Notes: generated by a model from the letters alone, not told the origin. A stretch of DNA of 64,000 nt from Streptomyces candidus (GCF_014207445.1 NZ_JACHEM010000019.1:1-64000); one strand, 5' to 3'. Positions 16,423 to 24,892 are shown, counted from the stretch's first letter. Translations and numbers: made by a program.

Positions 16423-17562
16423 ATGACCACCACACTCACCACCTCACGCACCTCCTCGTCCGCCCCGCCGGTCCCGGCCTCGGGCGTCCTCGATCTCGCC
16501 GCAGGGGGCCACGGCTTCCTGCGCGGCACGGCCCTGGAACCCGCTCCGCACGACGTGCAGGTGCCCGCCTCGCTCATCCGCCGACTCGGCCTGCGCAAGG
16601 GCGACCTGGTGAGCGGCGCCTGCGGCAGGCCGCACACGCTCGCCCACGTCGACCTCGTGAACGACGCCCCGCAGGACGCCGCGCGCCGCCCGCACTTCCG
16701 TGACCTCACCCCGCTGCACCCGCGCGAGCGGCTGCGGCTGGAGAGCCCGGCCGGCGGCCTCGGCGCACGCCTCGTCGACCTGGTGGCCCCCGTCGGCAAG
16801 GGGCAGCGCGGGCTGATCGTCGCACCGCCGAAGACCGGCAAGACCGTACTGCTCCAGCAGCTCGCCGCCTCCGTCTCCGCCAACCACCCCGAGGCACACC
16901 TCATGGTGGTGCTGCTGGACGAACGGCCCGAGGAGGTCACCGACATGCGGCGCAGCGTGCGCGGCGAGGTGTACGCCTCGACGTTCGACCGGCCCGCCAA
17001 GGCGCACATCGCGCTCGCCGAACTGGCCGTGGAGCGCGCCAAGCGGCTGGCCGAGGAGGGACGCGACGTCGTGATCCTGCTCGACTCGCTGACCCGGCTG
17101 TGCCGGGCGTACAACAACGCCGCCTCGTCCGGCGGGCGCACGCTCAGCGGCGGTGTGGACGCGTCGGCGCTGCAGGAGCCGAAGCGGCTGTTCGGCGCGG
17201 CCCGGTGCACCGAGGAGGCGGGGTCCCTGACGATCCTGGCCACCGCCCTCGTCGACACGGGCTCGCGCGCCGACGACTTCTACTTCGAGGAGCTGAAGGG
17301 CACCGGCAACATGGAGCTGCGCCTGGACCGCACGCTCGCCGACCGGCGTGTCTTCCCGGCCGTCGACATCACCCCTTCCGGCACCCGCCGCGAGGAACTC
17401 CTCGTCCCGGCCGCCGAGTCGGCGGTCGTACGGCAGCTGCGCCGGGCCCTTCAGTCGCGCGGCGCCCAGGCTGCCCTGGAAGCCGTGCTCAGCACGCTGC
17501 GGCACACTCCGGACAACGCGTCCTTCCTGCGCCAGGTCCACTCCACGGTCCCCGCCGCCTGA
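16423..17562 (+). CDS. Short Rho paralogue (transcription termination factor, no N-terminal extension)
   Basis: An RNA-dependent hexameric ATPase closely related to Rho but only 379 residues long. The main Streptomyces Rho is about 700, with a large basic/acidic insertion. The N-terminal helix bundle is absent. The cold-shock RNA-binding domain starts at GVLDLAAGGHGFLRG. The Walker A is APPKTGKT (Lys140), the catalytic glutamate is Glu167 in LLDERPEEV, the Q-loop is GRTLSGGVDASAL, and the arginine finger is Arg309 in DRRVFPAV, so ATPase function should be intact. AAAGGA lies ten bases before the ATG. Calling it a second Rho assumes a full-length one elsewhere in the genome. Confidence 0.9.
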   Translation: MTTTLTTSRTSSSAPPVPASGVLDLAAGGHGFLRGTALEPAPHDVQVPASLIRRLGLRKGDLVSGACGRPHTLAHVDLVNDAPQDAARRPHFRDLTPLHPRERLRLESPAGGLGARLVDLVAPVGKGQRGLIVAPPKTGKTVLLQQLAASVSANHPEAHLMVVLLDERPEEVTDMRRSVRGEVYASTFDRPAKAHIALAELAVERAKRLAEEGRDVVILLDSLTRLCRAYNNAASSGGRTLSGGVDASALQEPKRLFGAARCTEEAGSLTILATALVDTGSRADDFYFEELKGTGNMELRLDRTLADRRVFPAVDITPSGTRREELLVPAAESAVVRQLRRALQSRGAQAALEAVLSTLRHTPDNASFLRQVHSTVPAA

Positions 17563-17569
17563 GGTCCGT

Positions 17570-18892
17570 TCAGCGGTTCCGGGGCCGGTGCGGCGGCAGA
17601 TGGGCGGGCGGGGCGGGCGTTCTGAGGTGGCGGACGTTGACCGCCGTGGCCCTGGCAACGGCGACCGGGCTGAGGAAGCGCAGCGGGCCGATGAGGCGGG
17701 CGGCGAAGAGGTGTACGTGCCGGGCGGCCGACGCGTCGCGCGCCGCCGCCGAGAACATCAGCCGCTCGACAGGGTTGAACGGACGGGACTTGGCGTAGTC
17801 GGCGGCCAGGAACTGGTGCCCGCGCAGTCGGCGTCCGTGCGTGCGCGCGTACGCCGCGAGCGACCTGTCCAGGTCGCCCCGCCCCGTCACTGCGGGCGCC
17901 ACCGCTTTCGCCAGCCACTGGGCGGACTGAAGGGCCCATGCGCATCCCACTCCCCACAGCGGGTCGCAGGTCAGGGCGGCGTCGCCGACGAGAGCGAGGC
18001 CCGGGGCGGCCGGACTGCGGCTGTGCAGAGGGTAGTTGACGGTTCCGGTTATCTTCGTGATGCGTTCGGCGGCGTCGATGGGCGGCGCGTCGGGCAGGGC
18101 GCGGACCAGGGCGAGGAAGCTGCCCTCCAGGTCCGCGCGGAAGTCCGGCAGCCGCTTCTTGTCCGGGAGCACCGCGAGGACCGTCACCCCGTCGTCGTTG
18201 GGGAACGCGTAGGCCATGTCCGGTTCGAGGAACCAGGCGTGGCCGGTGCCGCCGGGCAGGGGGAGGTTACGGAAGTGCGCGAGGTAGCCGAAGCGGGTGT
18301 TCTCGTAACTCCGGGAGGGCACCTCGGCGAACGCCGCCACGGCGGAGTCCTTGCCGTCCGCGCCGACCACCAGGCGGGCGCGGATCTCGCGTTCGCCGTG
18401 CGGGGTGGCCGCGCGCACCCCGGTCGTGCGTCCGGCGTCCCTGAGCAGGCCGGTCACCTGGTGGCCGAGCAGCAGATCGACGCCGGGGGTCTGTCCGGCG
18501 CGGGATCTGATCAGCGGGTCGAGGATGCTGCGCCGGATGTTGTACCCGTACGGCAGTGCCGGGCCCGCCGGGGCGGCCCGCGGCTCGATCCATCCCCAAC
18601 GGGTGTGCCAGCGGGCGTGGTTGCGTACGGCGCCGGCCTCCTCCAAGGCGGTCACGAGGCCGAGTTCCTCCAGCACCGGGTAGGCGCTGGCCGTGAGGGA
18701 GTGGGTGCACAGCGTCTTGTACGCGTCGGGGTCTGAGCGGCGTTCCAGCAGGGCGACGCGGGCGCCGCTGCGGGCGAGCAGGATCGCCGCGGCGCTGCCG
18801 GCGAGGCTGGCTCCGGCGATGACGACGTCGTAGTCGAGGCCCGGGTCGGTGTCACGGTGGTCGACGCGTCCTGCGCGGTCGGGCTGTGTCAT
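17570..18892 (-). CDS. FAD-dependent oxidoreductase (PHBH/geranylgeranyl reductase-like)
   Basis: Group A flavoprotein of 440 residues. The dinucleotide fold DVVIAGASLAGSAAAILLA lies near residue 22, the conserved LVVGADGKDS (a DG-type motif) is central, and GLALVGDAALTCDPLWGVGC is the GD motif that contacts the FAD ribityl chain. The family includes aromatic hydroxylases, halogenases and geranylgeranyl reductases. The lack of the GWxWxIP halogenase motif argues against a halogenase. It converges on the Rho paralogue with only seven bases between the stops. Substrate unknown. Confidence 0.85.
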   Translation of the reverse strand: MTQPDRAGRVDHRDTDPGLDYDVVIAGASLAGSAAAILLARSGARVALLERRSDPDAYKTLCTHSLTASAYPVLEELGLVTALEEAGAVRNHARWHTRWGWIEPRAAPAGPALPYGYNIRRSILDPLIRSRAGQTPGVDLLLGHQVTGLLRDAGRTTGVRAATPHGEREIRARLVVGADGKDSAVAAFAEVPSRSYENTRFGYLAHFRNLPLPGGTGHAWFLEPDMAYAFPNDDGVTVLAVLPDKKRLPDFRADLEGSFLALVRALPDAPPIDAAERITKITGTVNYPLHSRSPAAPGLALVGDAALTCDPLWGVGCAWALQSAQWLAKAVAPAVTGRGDLDRSLAAYARTHGRRLRGHQFLAADYAKSRPFNPVERLMFSAAARDASAARHVHLFAARLIGPLRFLSPVAVARATAVNVRHLRTPAPPAHLPPHRPRNR

Positions 18893-19069
18893 GCGCTGAC
18901 TGCTCCCTCCGGGGAGTGGTGCCGTTCCTTGCAGTGATGCCCTTCTTCGGGGCGGCGCAATGCCACGGCTGTCAGGAGCATGAAGAGTTGTCGGGATGCA
19001 GGCAGCGACCGGGCGGTCGCGATTCCGGCAGCGGGGGCCCGCCCCGGGGGGCCGGCCGGAGCAGCGGAA

Positions 19070-19104
19070 GGCCCCGCAAGGCGCCGTGGGTGCCTTGCGG
19101 GGCC
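19070..19104 (-). terminator. Strong hairpin downstream of the secreted protease
   Basis: GGCCCCGCAAGGC (19070-19082) and GCCTTGCGGGGCC (19092-19104) form a perfect 13-bp stem with a 9-base loop, about 50 bases after the protease stop. No U-tract is present. Confidence 0.7.
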
Positions 19105-19156
19105 GGGGCCCGGGGAGCCCGGGAGGGAAAAGTCCCGGGGTGGGGGGCCGGGTCCG

Positions 19157-19882
19157 TCAGACGCCCGCGACGGAGCGGATCCAGGAGCGGTACGCGGTGA
19201 CGTTCGTGTACGCGGTGGTGGTCTGGCGGTCGCTGGTGGAGGCGACGCCGACCTGCACCCCGTTCGCGTTCATCGGGCCGCCGGAGTCGCCGCCCGCGGT
19301 GATGCCGTTGCCGCGGCGCGCACAGATGGCGGAGCCGCCGTACGCGTCGCCGCAGCCGCCGGTCACGGTGACGTTGGCGACCTTGAGGTAGCGGGACTGG
19401 CAGGTCGCCTCGGAACCGCACTGCGAGGTGGCGCCCCAGCCGTAGACCTGCACGCTCTGGCCGACGCTCACCGAACCGGGCTGGCCCAGCCGGGAGTAGG
19501 TGCCCTGCACGGACCGGTCCAGGCGGACCAGCGCGAGGTCGGAGCTGTGGGTGTACGTCTGGACGCCGTTGGCGACCGTGCCGCCGCTGTGCTGGTCGAG
19601 GCTGCCGATGCGGAAGGAGAGCCCGCCGCCGCTGACGCAGTGTCTCGCGGTGAGGATCCAGGTCGGCGCGATGATCGTGGCCGAGCAGGTCTCCCGTCCG
19701 TTGGAGAAGAGGCGCGCGGCCCAGGGCGCGTTCTGCGCGTAACCGCCGCCGATGATCGGCTGGGTGACCGGGGCGGTGGTGGGGGGCGGGGTGGCGACGG
19801 AGGCCGTGGCCGTGGGGGCGAGGAGGGCGACGACGGAGGCAGCGGCGGCGAAGGCAGCGGGAACTAACCTGGCTATGCGCAT
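19157..19882 (-). CDS. Secreted S1-family (chymotrypsin-fold) serine protease, TTA-containing
   Basis: Extracellular serine protease of 241 residues. A Sec signal (to about residue 28) is followed by a short propeptide and the N-terminus IIGGGYAQNAPWAARLF. The catalytic triad is His81 (LTARHC), Asp115 (SSDLALVRL) and Ser200 (GGDSGGP), with paired cysteines for disulfides. The position equivalent to trypsin Asp189 is Ile194, so trypsin-like Lys/Arg specificity is doubtful. GAGGAACC precedes the ATG. Codon 6 is TTA (19865-19867), the rare leucine codon read by bldA tRNA, so translation is probably tied to development. The terminator lies at 19070-19104. Confidence 0.92.
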   Translation of the reverse strand: MRIARLVPAAFAAAASVVALLAPTATASVATPPPTTAPVTQPIIGGGYAQNAPWAARLFSNGRETCSATIIAPTWILTARHCVSGGGLSFRIGSLDQHSGGTVANGVQTYTHSSDLALVRLDRSVQGTYSRLGQPGSVSVGQSVQVYGWGATSQCGSEATCQSRYLKVANVTVTGGCGDAYGGSAICARRGNGITAGGDSGGPMNANGVQVGVASTSDRQTTTAYTNVTAYRSWIRSVAGV

Positions 19883-20113
19883 GGTTCCTCGTTTCGGGTG
19901 CACGCTGAGGTGCGTGTTGTGGGGGTCGACGGCCCCAGAGTGACGGGAAACAGAACGCCCGGGTACTAACGACTGGCCATAACTCGCGCTTGTGCCCCCG
20001 CTGTCGGGCACCCGCGTGCACTCCGCCGGGACAAGATGTCGGAAACGCTGCGGCGGTTCCGTCCCGGGCCGGGAGCAGGGCAGGCGCGGCCCCACCGAAC
20101 GAAGGAGACCGGC

Positions 20114-20554
20114 ATGACGATCCAGCGGATGGACAACGTCCTCATCGTGGTCGAAGACCTTGACGCGGCCATCGCGTTCTTCGTCGAACTCGGCATGGAG
20201 CTGCGGGGCCGGGCCGAACTCGAGGACCGTGGGGCGGAGCGGGTCATCGGGATCGACGGCGTCCGGCAGGAGATCGCCATGCTGCGGACCCCGGACGGTC
20301 ACGGCGGGGTGGAGCTGGCGATGTTCCACACCCCGCGGGCGGTCCGCGGCGAGCCCATGGACGCGCCGGCCAACACACTGGGCATCCGCCGCGTCATGTT
20401 CGCCGTCGACGACATCGACGAGGTGGTCGCCCGCGTGGGGGCGCACGGCGCGGAACTCGTCGGTGAGGTGGCGCAGGTCGGCGACAGCCACCGGCTCTGT
20501 TACCTCCGCGGCCCCGAGGGCATCCTCGTCGGGCTGGCCCAGCAGCTCGGCTGA
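20114..20554 (+). CDS. VOC-superfamily protein
   Basis: A 146-residue protein with the glyoxalase/dioxygenase fold. It opens MDNVLIVVEDLDAAIAFFVELGMELRG, has ELAMFHTPRAVR in the middle, and a second module RRVMFAVDDIDEVVARVGAHGAEL ending YLRGPEGILVGLAQQLG. The final glutamate and the internal His are consistent with a metal site. AAGGAGA lies seven bases before the ATG. Substrate unknown; related proteins act as lactoylglutathione lyases or bind antibiotics. Monocistronic. Confidence 0.84.
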   Translation: MTIQRMDNVLIVVEDLDAAIAFFVELGMELRGRAELEDRGAERVIGIDGVRQEIAMLRTPDGHGGVELAMFHTPRAVRGEPMDAPANTLGIRRVMFAVDDIDEVVARVGAHGAELVGEVAQVGDSHRLCYLRGPEGILVGLAQQLG

Positions 20555-20607
20555 CGCGGGCGCCCCCTGGGGCCGGGTCGTGGCGCTGCCGTGCACGGCG
20601 CTGCGGG

Positions 20608-20664
20608 CCGGAGCCGTGACGCAGGTCCCGCCGGCCGCGACCCGGAGCTGTGACGCAGGTCCCG
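20608..20664. repeat. Direct repeat pair with 34-bp period containing GTGACGCAGGTCCCG
   Basis: Two 23-base copies of CCGGAGCYGTGACGCAGGTC(CCG) occupy 20608-20630 and 20642-20664, differing at one position, in the 212-base gap before the small gene at 20767. The 15-base core GTGACGCAGGTCCCG also occurs at 12862-12876 in the sigma/MEDS divergent region. Possible binding site; no known regulator recognised. Confidence 0.7.
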
Positions 20665-20766
20665 TCGTTTCCGGGGGTGAATCCGGCAGCCGTGGGCAGG
20701 CACTGCAAGATCCACCGCATACGCATCCGGCCCCCACGGGCCGTCGGACCAGTCACGGAGCTCCGC

Positions 20767-21099
20767 ATGACCCACGACCAGGACCTGCTGCCCGCCCCCG
20801 CCGTCGCCGAGGCGCAGGGCGGGAGGCTGAACCGCGGGCAGATACCGACCGACGCCGTGCACGTCACGGTCAACGCCGTGCCGACCGCCGAGGCGGGCGA
20901 CAAGGTGAACCTCTGGCTGACCGGCAGCGGCGAGGAGTACGTGGACGGGCTCACCGTCGGCGACGGCGGCAGCGTCGTCTTCGCGGTGCCCGCCGACACG
21001 CTTCCCCCGGCCCCGGCCGAGCTCAACGTCTCGTACCACCTGCACCGCAGCAGCGACCTGCTCGGGGTGTCCGAGGTCCTCCACCTCACCGTCGCCTGA
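20767..21099 (+). CDS. Hypothetical protein, all-beta (unknown function)
   Basis: A 110-residue protein I do not recognise. After a 27-residue start it alternates strands such as DAVHVTVNAVPT, DKVNLWLTGSG, GSVVFAVPAD and AELNVSYHLHRSSD, suggesting an Ig-like or other beta-sandwich. It has no signal peptide or membrane segment. The ATG at 20767 follows ACGGAG six bases upstream; the frame is open earlier, but through the 34-bp-period repeat. Codon use is typical of the neighbours, which supports it being real. Confidence 0.65.
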   Translation: MTHDQDLLPAPAVAEAQGGRLNRGQIPTDAVHVTVNAVPTAEAGDKVNLWLTGSGEEYVDGLTVGDGGSVVFAVPADTLPPAPAELNVSYHLHRSSDLLGVSEVLHLTVA

Positions 21100-21239
21100 C
21101 GCGCCGCCGCGTACGCGCTTCGGAGCCACGGGGCCCGGTGGCCGGCCCGGCGCCGGCACGCGCTCCGCGGCCCCCGCCGGGGCGACGGGCGGTTCGGCAG
21201 GTCCGGCCCCGCAGCGCTCGTGTTCGCGGGGCCCGCCGC

Positions 21240-21428
21240 TCAGTCGAGGGTGCGCAGGACCAGCCTCACCACTCCGCCGACCGTCCGGCCGATCAGGGAC
21301 AACAACCCTGTCTCCACCGCCAGTTCGGCAGCGTCGGCGGCGACGTCCGCCTTCTCCGACCTGGTCCGGCACGATGAACAGACACGGCGCCATCCGCGCG
21401 GACCACCACATTTCCTGCATGACCTCAT
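21240..21428 (-). CDS. Small zinc-ribbon-like protein with hydrophobic C-terminus
   Basis: 62 residues. The sequence MRSCRKCGGPRGWRRVCSSC has two CxxC pairs, like a zinc ribbon, followed by a helix KADVAADAAELAVETG and a hydrophobic, basic tail LIGRTVGGVVRLVLRTLD. The cysteine spacing makes this more than a chance frame. The start is uncertain: no ribosome site precedes the chosen ATG, and the frame runs up to 21500. Function unknown; it is divergent from the esterase-like gene. Confidence 0.5.
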   Translation of the reverse strand: MRSCRKCGGPRGWRRVCSSCRTRSEKADVAADAAELAVETGLLSLIGRTVGGVVRLVLRTLD

Positions 21429-21611
21429 GGGCACACACTGTAATGGCTGGGCCAACGCTCGGTCCCCGCTGCCGACAGGGCTCGGGCCGTGTGCGTTCAC
21501 CGAGGAGTCACCCCGGCGTCATGATCCTGCCGTCCCGCGTTGCGCACGGCTGCGGATCATGAAACTCCGCCCCGGGATGTCGTCCACGGGCGACGTCACA
21601 GGGAGTTGACC

Positions 21612-22958
21612 ATGAATCCGCGCCTCCTGCGCCGCCCCGCCGCCGTGGTGCTGCCGCTGTCCACCGCGCTCGCGCTCACGGCCGTCGTGGGCACCGCCGA
21701 CGCGACCCCGACGCGCCACCACCGGCCGGACGGCGGCGCCCGCGTCATCTCCACGTCGACGCTGCCGGACATCCCCCTGGCCACGTTCAGCAACCGACAG
21801 CTGCCCGGCACCGTCGGCGACGACCGCGGCGTGGACCTCGGCGGCATCGGCAGCGACCTCTACCCGGCCGAGCGGCACGGCGAGTACTGGACCGTCACCG
21901 ACCGCGGCCCCAACGGCCGGATCACCGTCGGCCAGGACAAGCGGCGCACGTTTCCCGTACCGGGCTTCAATCCTGCGATCGTCAAGATCCGCGCCGTCGG
22001 CGGCCGCCTCCAGGTGCTGCACTCCATCCCGCTGACCACGTCCGAGGGCGCGCCCGTGACGGGGCTGCCGAACCAGCCGGGGCGCGACGAGGCCCCGTAC
22101 GACCACAGCGCCGCCAAGCCCCTGCCGTACCACCCGAGCGGGCTCGACACCGAGGGCCTCGTCCGGGACCGGGACGGCAGCTTCTGGGTTGTCGACGAGT
22201 ACGGGCCCTCGCTCGTGCACGTTTCGCCTCGCGGGCGGGTACTGGCCCGGCACGTGCCCGAAGGGCTGCGGCTGACCGGAGCCGGATACCCGGTGGTCGA
22301 GTCGCTGCCGTCGGTCCTGCTCAAGCGCAAGACCAACCGCGGCTTCGAGGGACTGGCACTGCTGCCGGGCGGCGGCCTTGTCCTCGGCCTGCAGAGCCCG
22401 CTGCTCAACCCGGGCAAAGAGGCCGGCGAGGAGTCGCGCACCACGCGGCTGCTGCGCTTCTCGCCCCGCGAGAACAGGGTCACCGCCGAGTACCCGTACC
22501 GTTTCGACCCGGTCGGCGTCGTCGAGCCCGGCCAGACCAGGACGTCCGAGCTGAAGCTCTCCGCTCTGGTCGCGCTCGGCGGGGACCGGCTGCTGGTGCA
22601 GGAACGCACCGACAAGTCCACCCGACTGCACGAGGTGCGGCTGCGCCCCGCCAACGACATCCTCAACTCCCCATGGCAGTTCGCCACTTCGCCCTCGCTG
22701 GAGCAGCCGGCCGACCCGGTGGCAGCCGGAGTGCCCGTCCTGCGCAAGCGGCTGGTGGTGGATCTGAACGAGGTGAAGGGCGTGCCCGGCAAGATCGAGG
22801 GCATCGCGGTCGAGGGCTCGTCGACGCTCGTCCTGCTCAACGACAACGACTTCGGGATGGCCGAAGGACCGGAGGCGTTCGACGCGCGGGGCCGCCTGGT
22901 CGACAGCGGCGTGGAGACCGCTCTCGTCCGCGTACGGCTGCCGCGACCGCTGCGCTGA
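21612..22958 (+). CDS. Secreted esterase-like phytase-domain protein
   Basis: Exported protein of 448 residues with a Sec signal (ALALTAVVGTADA). The body matches the family annotated as 'esterase-like activity of phytase' (PF13449), a six-bladed propeller: GVDLGGIGSDLYP, YWTVTDRGPNGR, GLDTEGLVRDRDGSFWVVDEYGPSL, NRGFEGLALLPGGGLVLGLQSP and KIEGIAVEGSSTLVLLNDNDFG. Those blocks carry the conserved acidic calcium-binding residues. Phosphodiester or phytate hydrolysis is possible but weakly established for the family. AGGGAG precedes the ATG. It converges with the glutaredoxin gene, six bases apart. Confidence 0.86.
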   Translation: MNPRLLRRPAAVVLPLSTALALTAVVGTADATPTRHHRPDGGARVISTSTLPDIPLATFSNRQLPGTVGDDRGVDLGGIGSDLYPAERHGEYWTVTDRGPNGRITVGQDKRRTFPVPGFNPAIVKIRAVGGRLQVLHSIPLTTSEGAPVTGLPNQPGRDEAPYDHSAAKPLPYHPSGLDTEGLVRDRDGSFWVVDEYGPSLVHVSPRGRVLARHVPEGLRLTGAGYPVVESLPSVLLKRKTNRGFEGLALLPGGGLVLGLQSPLLNPGKEAGEESRTTRLLRFSPRENRVTAEYPYRFDPVGVVEPGQTRTSELKLSALVALGGDRLLVQERTDKSTRLHEVRLRPANDILNSPWQFATSPSLEQPADPVAAGVPVLRKRLVVDLNEVKGVPGKIEGIAVEGSSTLVLLNDNDFGMAEGPEAFDARGRLVDSGVETALVRVRLPRPLR

Positions 22959-22964
22959 ACGCCG

Positions 22965-23402
22965 TCAGCGCTTGGCGGGCAGTTGTTCCCGTACCCATGC
23001 GGGAGTGGGATTGGTGTACGGCCGGCCCGCCACGAACACCGTCGGCACGGTCTCGTTGCCGTCGTTCACCGCCCGTACCGCGGCTGCTCCCGCCGGGTCG
23101 CGCCAGATGTCGACCCAGTGCAACTGCCGGGCTTGGCTACCGAGTTGGACGCGCATACGCTGGCAGTACGTGCAGCCGGGCCGCCAGTAGACGACCGGCC
23201 GGCCGTCGGCCTCGCTGCGGCGCCGCGCCTCCGCCGCACTGAGCGACCTCGGGAAAATCAGCGGCGAGTTCACGACGGCGAACAGCATGAAGAACAGCAG
23301 GAGCGCCACACCGGCGACCGGGTTCCCCCTTGAGATGAGCCCGGCCGCCATCCCGGCACCGCCGAGCGCCAGCAGTACCGGCAGGGCCCACGTGCGTGTC
23401 AT
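22965..23402 (-). CDS. Membrane-anchored glutaredoxin/mycoredoxin-like protein
   Basis: 145 residues. Two hydrophobic helices (about 7-22 and 28-46) are followed by a glutaredoxin domain with the redox motif CTYC (Cys77, Cys80) in VVYWRPGCTYCQRMRVQL and the cis-proline motif TVPTVFVAGR. Actinobacteria use mycothiol in place of glutathione and mycoredoxins have this layout, so a membrane-bound mycothiol-dependent reductase is likely. The ATG at 23402 is preferred to upstream starts because the frame beyond it is unlike protein. Confidence 0.86.
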   Translation of the reverse strand: MTRTWALPVLLALGGAGMAAGLISRGNPVAGVALLLFFMLFAVVNSPLIFPRSLSAAEARRRSEADGRPVVYWRPGCTYCQRMRVQLGSQARQLHWVDIWRDPAGAAAVRAVNDGNETVPTVFVAGRPYTNPTPAWVREQLPAKR

Positions 23403-23552
23403 GCGACCGCACGCTACGGGCCCCGGCACGATTCGGCCAGTTTCGCGCCGCCTCGCATCCCGCACTCCACTCCCCCGCATTGAGTACCCCACGCCTCCGG
23501 GCTGAGTACCTGAGCCGATGCCCCACCGGGCGACCGCTGCTGGACTACGGGT

Positions 23553-23936
23553 ATGACTCCCGCACCCGCTCCCGCCGCCGCTCCCGCCGCACCCGCCGCG
23601 AGCCGTCCGCGCCTGCGCCAGGTGACCGCCGCAGGCACGGCACTGGCCGTGGTGCTGCTTCCGCTGGCTGCCGGGGTACTGGTCGCCAAGGGAATGGCCG
23701 CGGACCCGCACGCTCCCGTCAACGCCCTGATGACGAGCGGCGGTCCGCGCGCCACCCTTCCCCACGCCGAGTGGAAGCGCCGCGGCCACGCCACCGCCCG
23801 CAGGCTGCGCACGGTCCGCCACGGAGTGGTCCGGCTGCGCACGGTCCGCAGCGGCGTCGTCCGGTTGCGCACGGGCCCCCATGCCCTCCGGCTGCGCGCT
23901 CCGAGGGTCACCTCGACCGGCGGCGGGCCTGCTTGA
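23553..23936 (+). CDS. Hypothetical protein with one membrane segment and basic repeats
   Basis: A weakly supported 127-residue frame. It has an Ala/Pro-rich start, one hydrophobic segment (ALAVVLLPLAAGVLVAKG) and a basic tail with an internal repeat (LRTVRHGVVRLRTVRSGVVR). It overlaps the 3' end of the ECF sigma gene by 29 bases on the opposite strand, and no ribosome site is visible before the ATG. It could be a real small membrane protein or a chance frame over a short DNA repeat. Confidence 0.33.
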   Translation: MTPAPAPAAAPAAPAASRPRLRQVTAAGTALAVVLLPLAAGVLVAKGMAADPHAPVNALMTSGGPRATLPHAEWKRRGHATARRLRTVRHGVVRLRTVRSGVVRLRTGPHALRLRAPRVTSTGGGPA

Positions 23937-24834
23937 CCTCGCGGTCGACCGCCCAGGCGTCGGCGACCGGTCCGAGGTGGCCGAGCTTGTCGGGGTTGAT
24001 CACCCCCCGGACGGTCTGGACCCGGCCGCCGAGCACATCGAGGACCATGACGTACAGGACCTTGCCGTCCCGGTCGCGGAAGACCGCCCCCGGCTGCCCG
24101 TTGAGGTCCTGTGTCTCGCAGGTCACGCCGACGCCGCGCAGCATCGGGAAGAACGCGCCGAGCAGCCGCGAGACGTTCTCCGCGCCCACGATCGTCCGGG
24201 CCAGCTGGGGGGCCTTGCCGCCGCCGTCCCCGACCAGCTGCACATCGGCGGCGAGCAGTCGCTGCAGCCCCGCCACGTCACCGCCGCGCAGCGCGTCGAA
24301 GAAGCGGGTCGCCAGTTCCCGCTGCTCCAGGCGGTCCGCCGCGTACCTCGGCCGCCCGGCCTCCATGTGCCGCCTGGCCCGTACGAGCAGCTGACGGCAG
24401 GCCGCCTCCGAGCGGCCCACCGCCTCGGCGACCTCGTCGAACCCGAAGCCGAACACCTCCCGCAGCAGGAAGACGGCCCGCTCCAGCGGACTGAGCCGCT
24501 CCAGCAGCAACAGGGCCGCCATGGACACCGAGTCGGCCAGCTCCGCCGACCTCGCCGGGTCCTGGTACGGGTCGTCGAGCAGCGGTTCGGGGAACCACGG
24601 GCCGACGTACTTCTCCCGCCGCACCCGCGCCGAACGCAGCACGTCGATGGAAATCCGGGTGACCGTCGTCGACAGGAAGGCCTTGGGCGACGTCGGGCGG
24701 GTCGCCGATCCGTCGTAGCGCAGCCACGTCTCCTGCACCGCGTCCTCGGCCTCGCTCACGCTGCCCAGGATCCGGTAGGCGATCGAGAACAGCAGGGGGC
24801 GCAGTTCCTCGAACTCCCCGACCTTGCCCGTCAT
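23908..24834 (-). CDS. ECF41-type (SigJ-like) sigma factor with SnoaL C-terminal domain
   Basis: Extracytoplasmic-function sigma factor, 308 residues from the ATG at 24834 (GGGGAG five bases upstream). Sigma2 spans about 5-75 (LLFSIAYRILGSVSEAEDAVQ and ETWLRYDG). Sigma4 spans about 110-165 (LSPLERAVFLLREVFGF, CRQLLVRARRHM). A C-terminal SnoaL-like domain carries VQLVGDGGGKAPQ and ends with GVINPDKLGHL, the two hallmarks of ECF41, whose C-terminus regulates the sigma factor in place of a classical anti-sigma factor. It lies 58 bases downstream of the carboxymuconolactone decarboxylase gene, the signature partner, and the shared promoter matches the ECF41 consensus. Confidence 0.94.
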   Translation of the reverse strand: MTGKVGEFEELRPLLFSIAYRILGSVSEAEDAVQETWLRYDGSATRPTSPKAFLSTTVTRISIDVLRSARVRREKYVGPWFPEPLLDDPYQDPARSAELADSVSMAALLLLERLSPLERAVFLLREVFGFGFDEVAEAVGRSEAACRQLLVRARRHMEAGRPRYAADRLEQRELATRFFDALRGGDVAGLQRLLAADVQLVGDGGGKAPQLARTIVGAENVSRLLGAFFPMLRGVGVTCETQDLNGQPGAVFRDRDGKVLYVMVLDVLGGRVQTVRGVINPDKLGHLGPVADAWAVDREVKQARRRSR

Positions 24835-24892
24835 TCCGGCTCCCCGCTTCTCTGCTGGCAACTCGGCTTCTCCTTCGGGTGGTTGATTACCT

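Noticed and set aside
17570..18892. Flavin-dependent halogenase
   Set aside because: No GWxWxIP motif is visible; only general FAD motifs are present.
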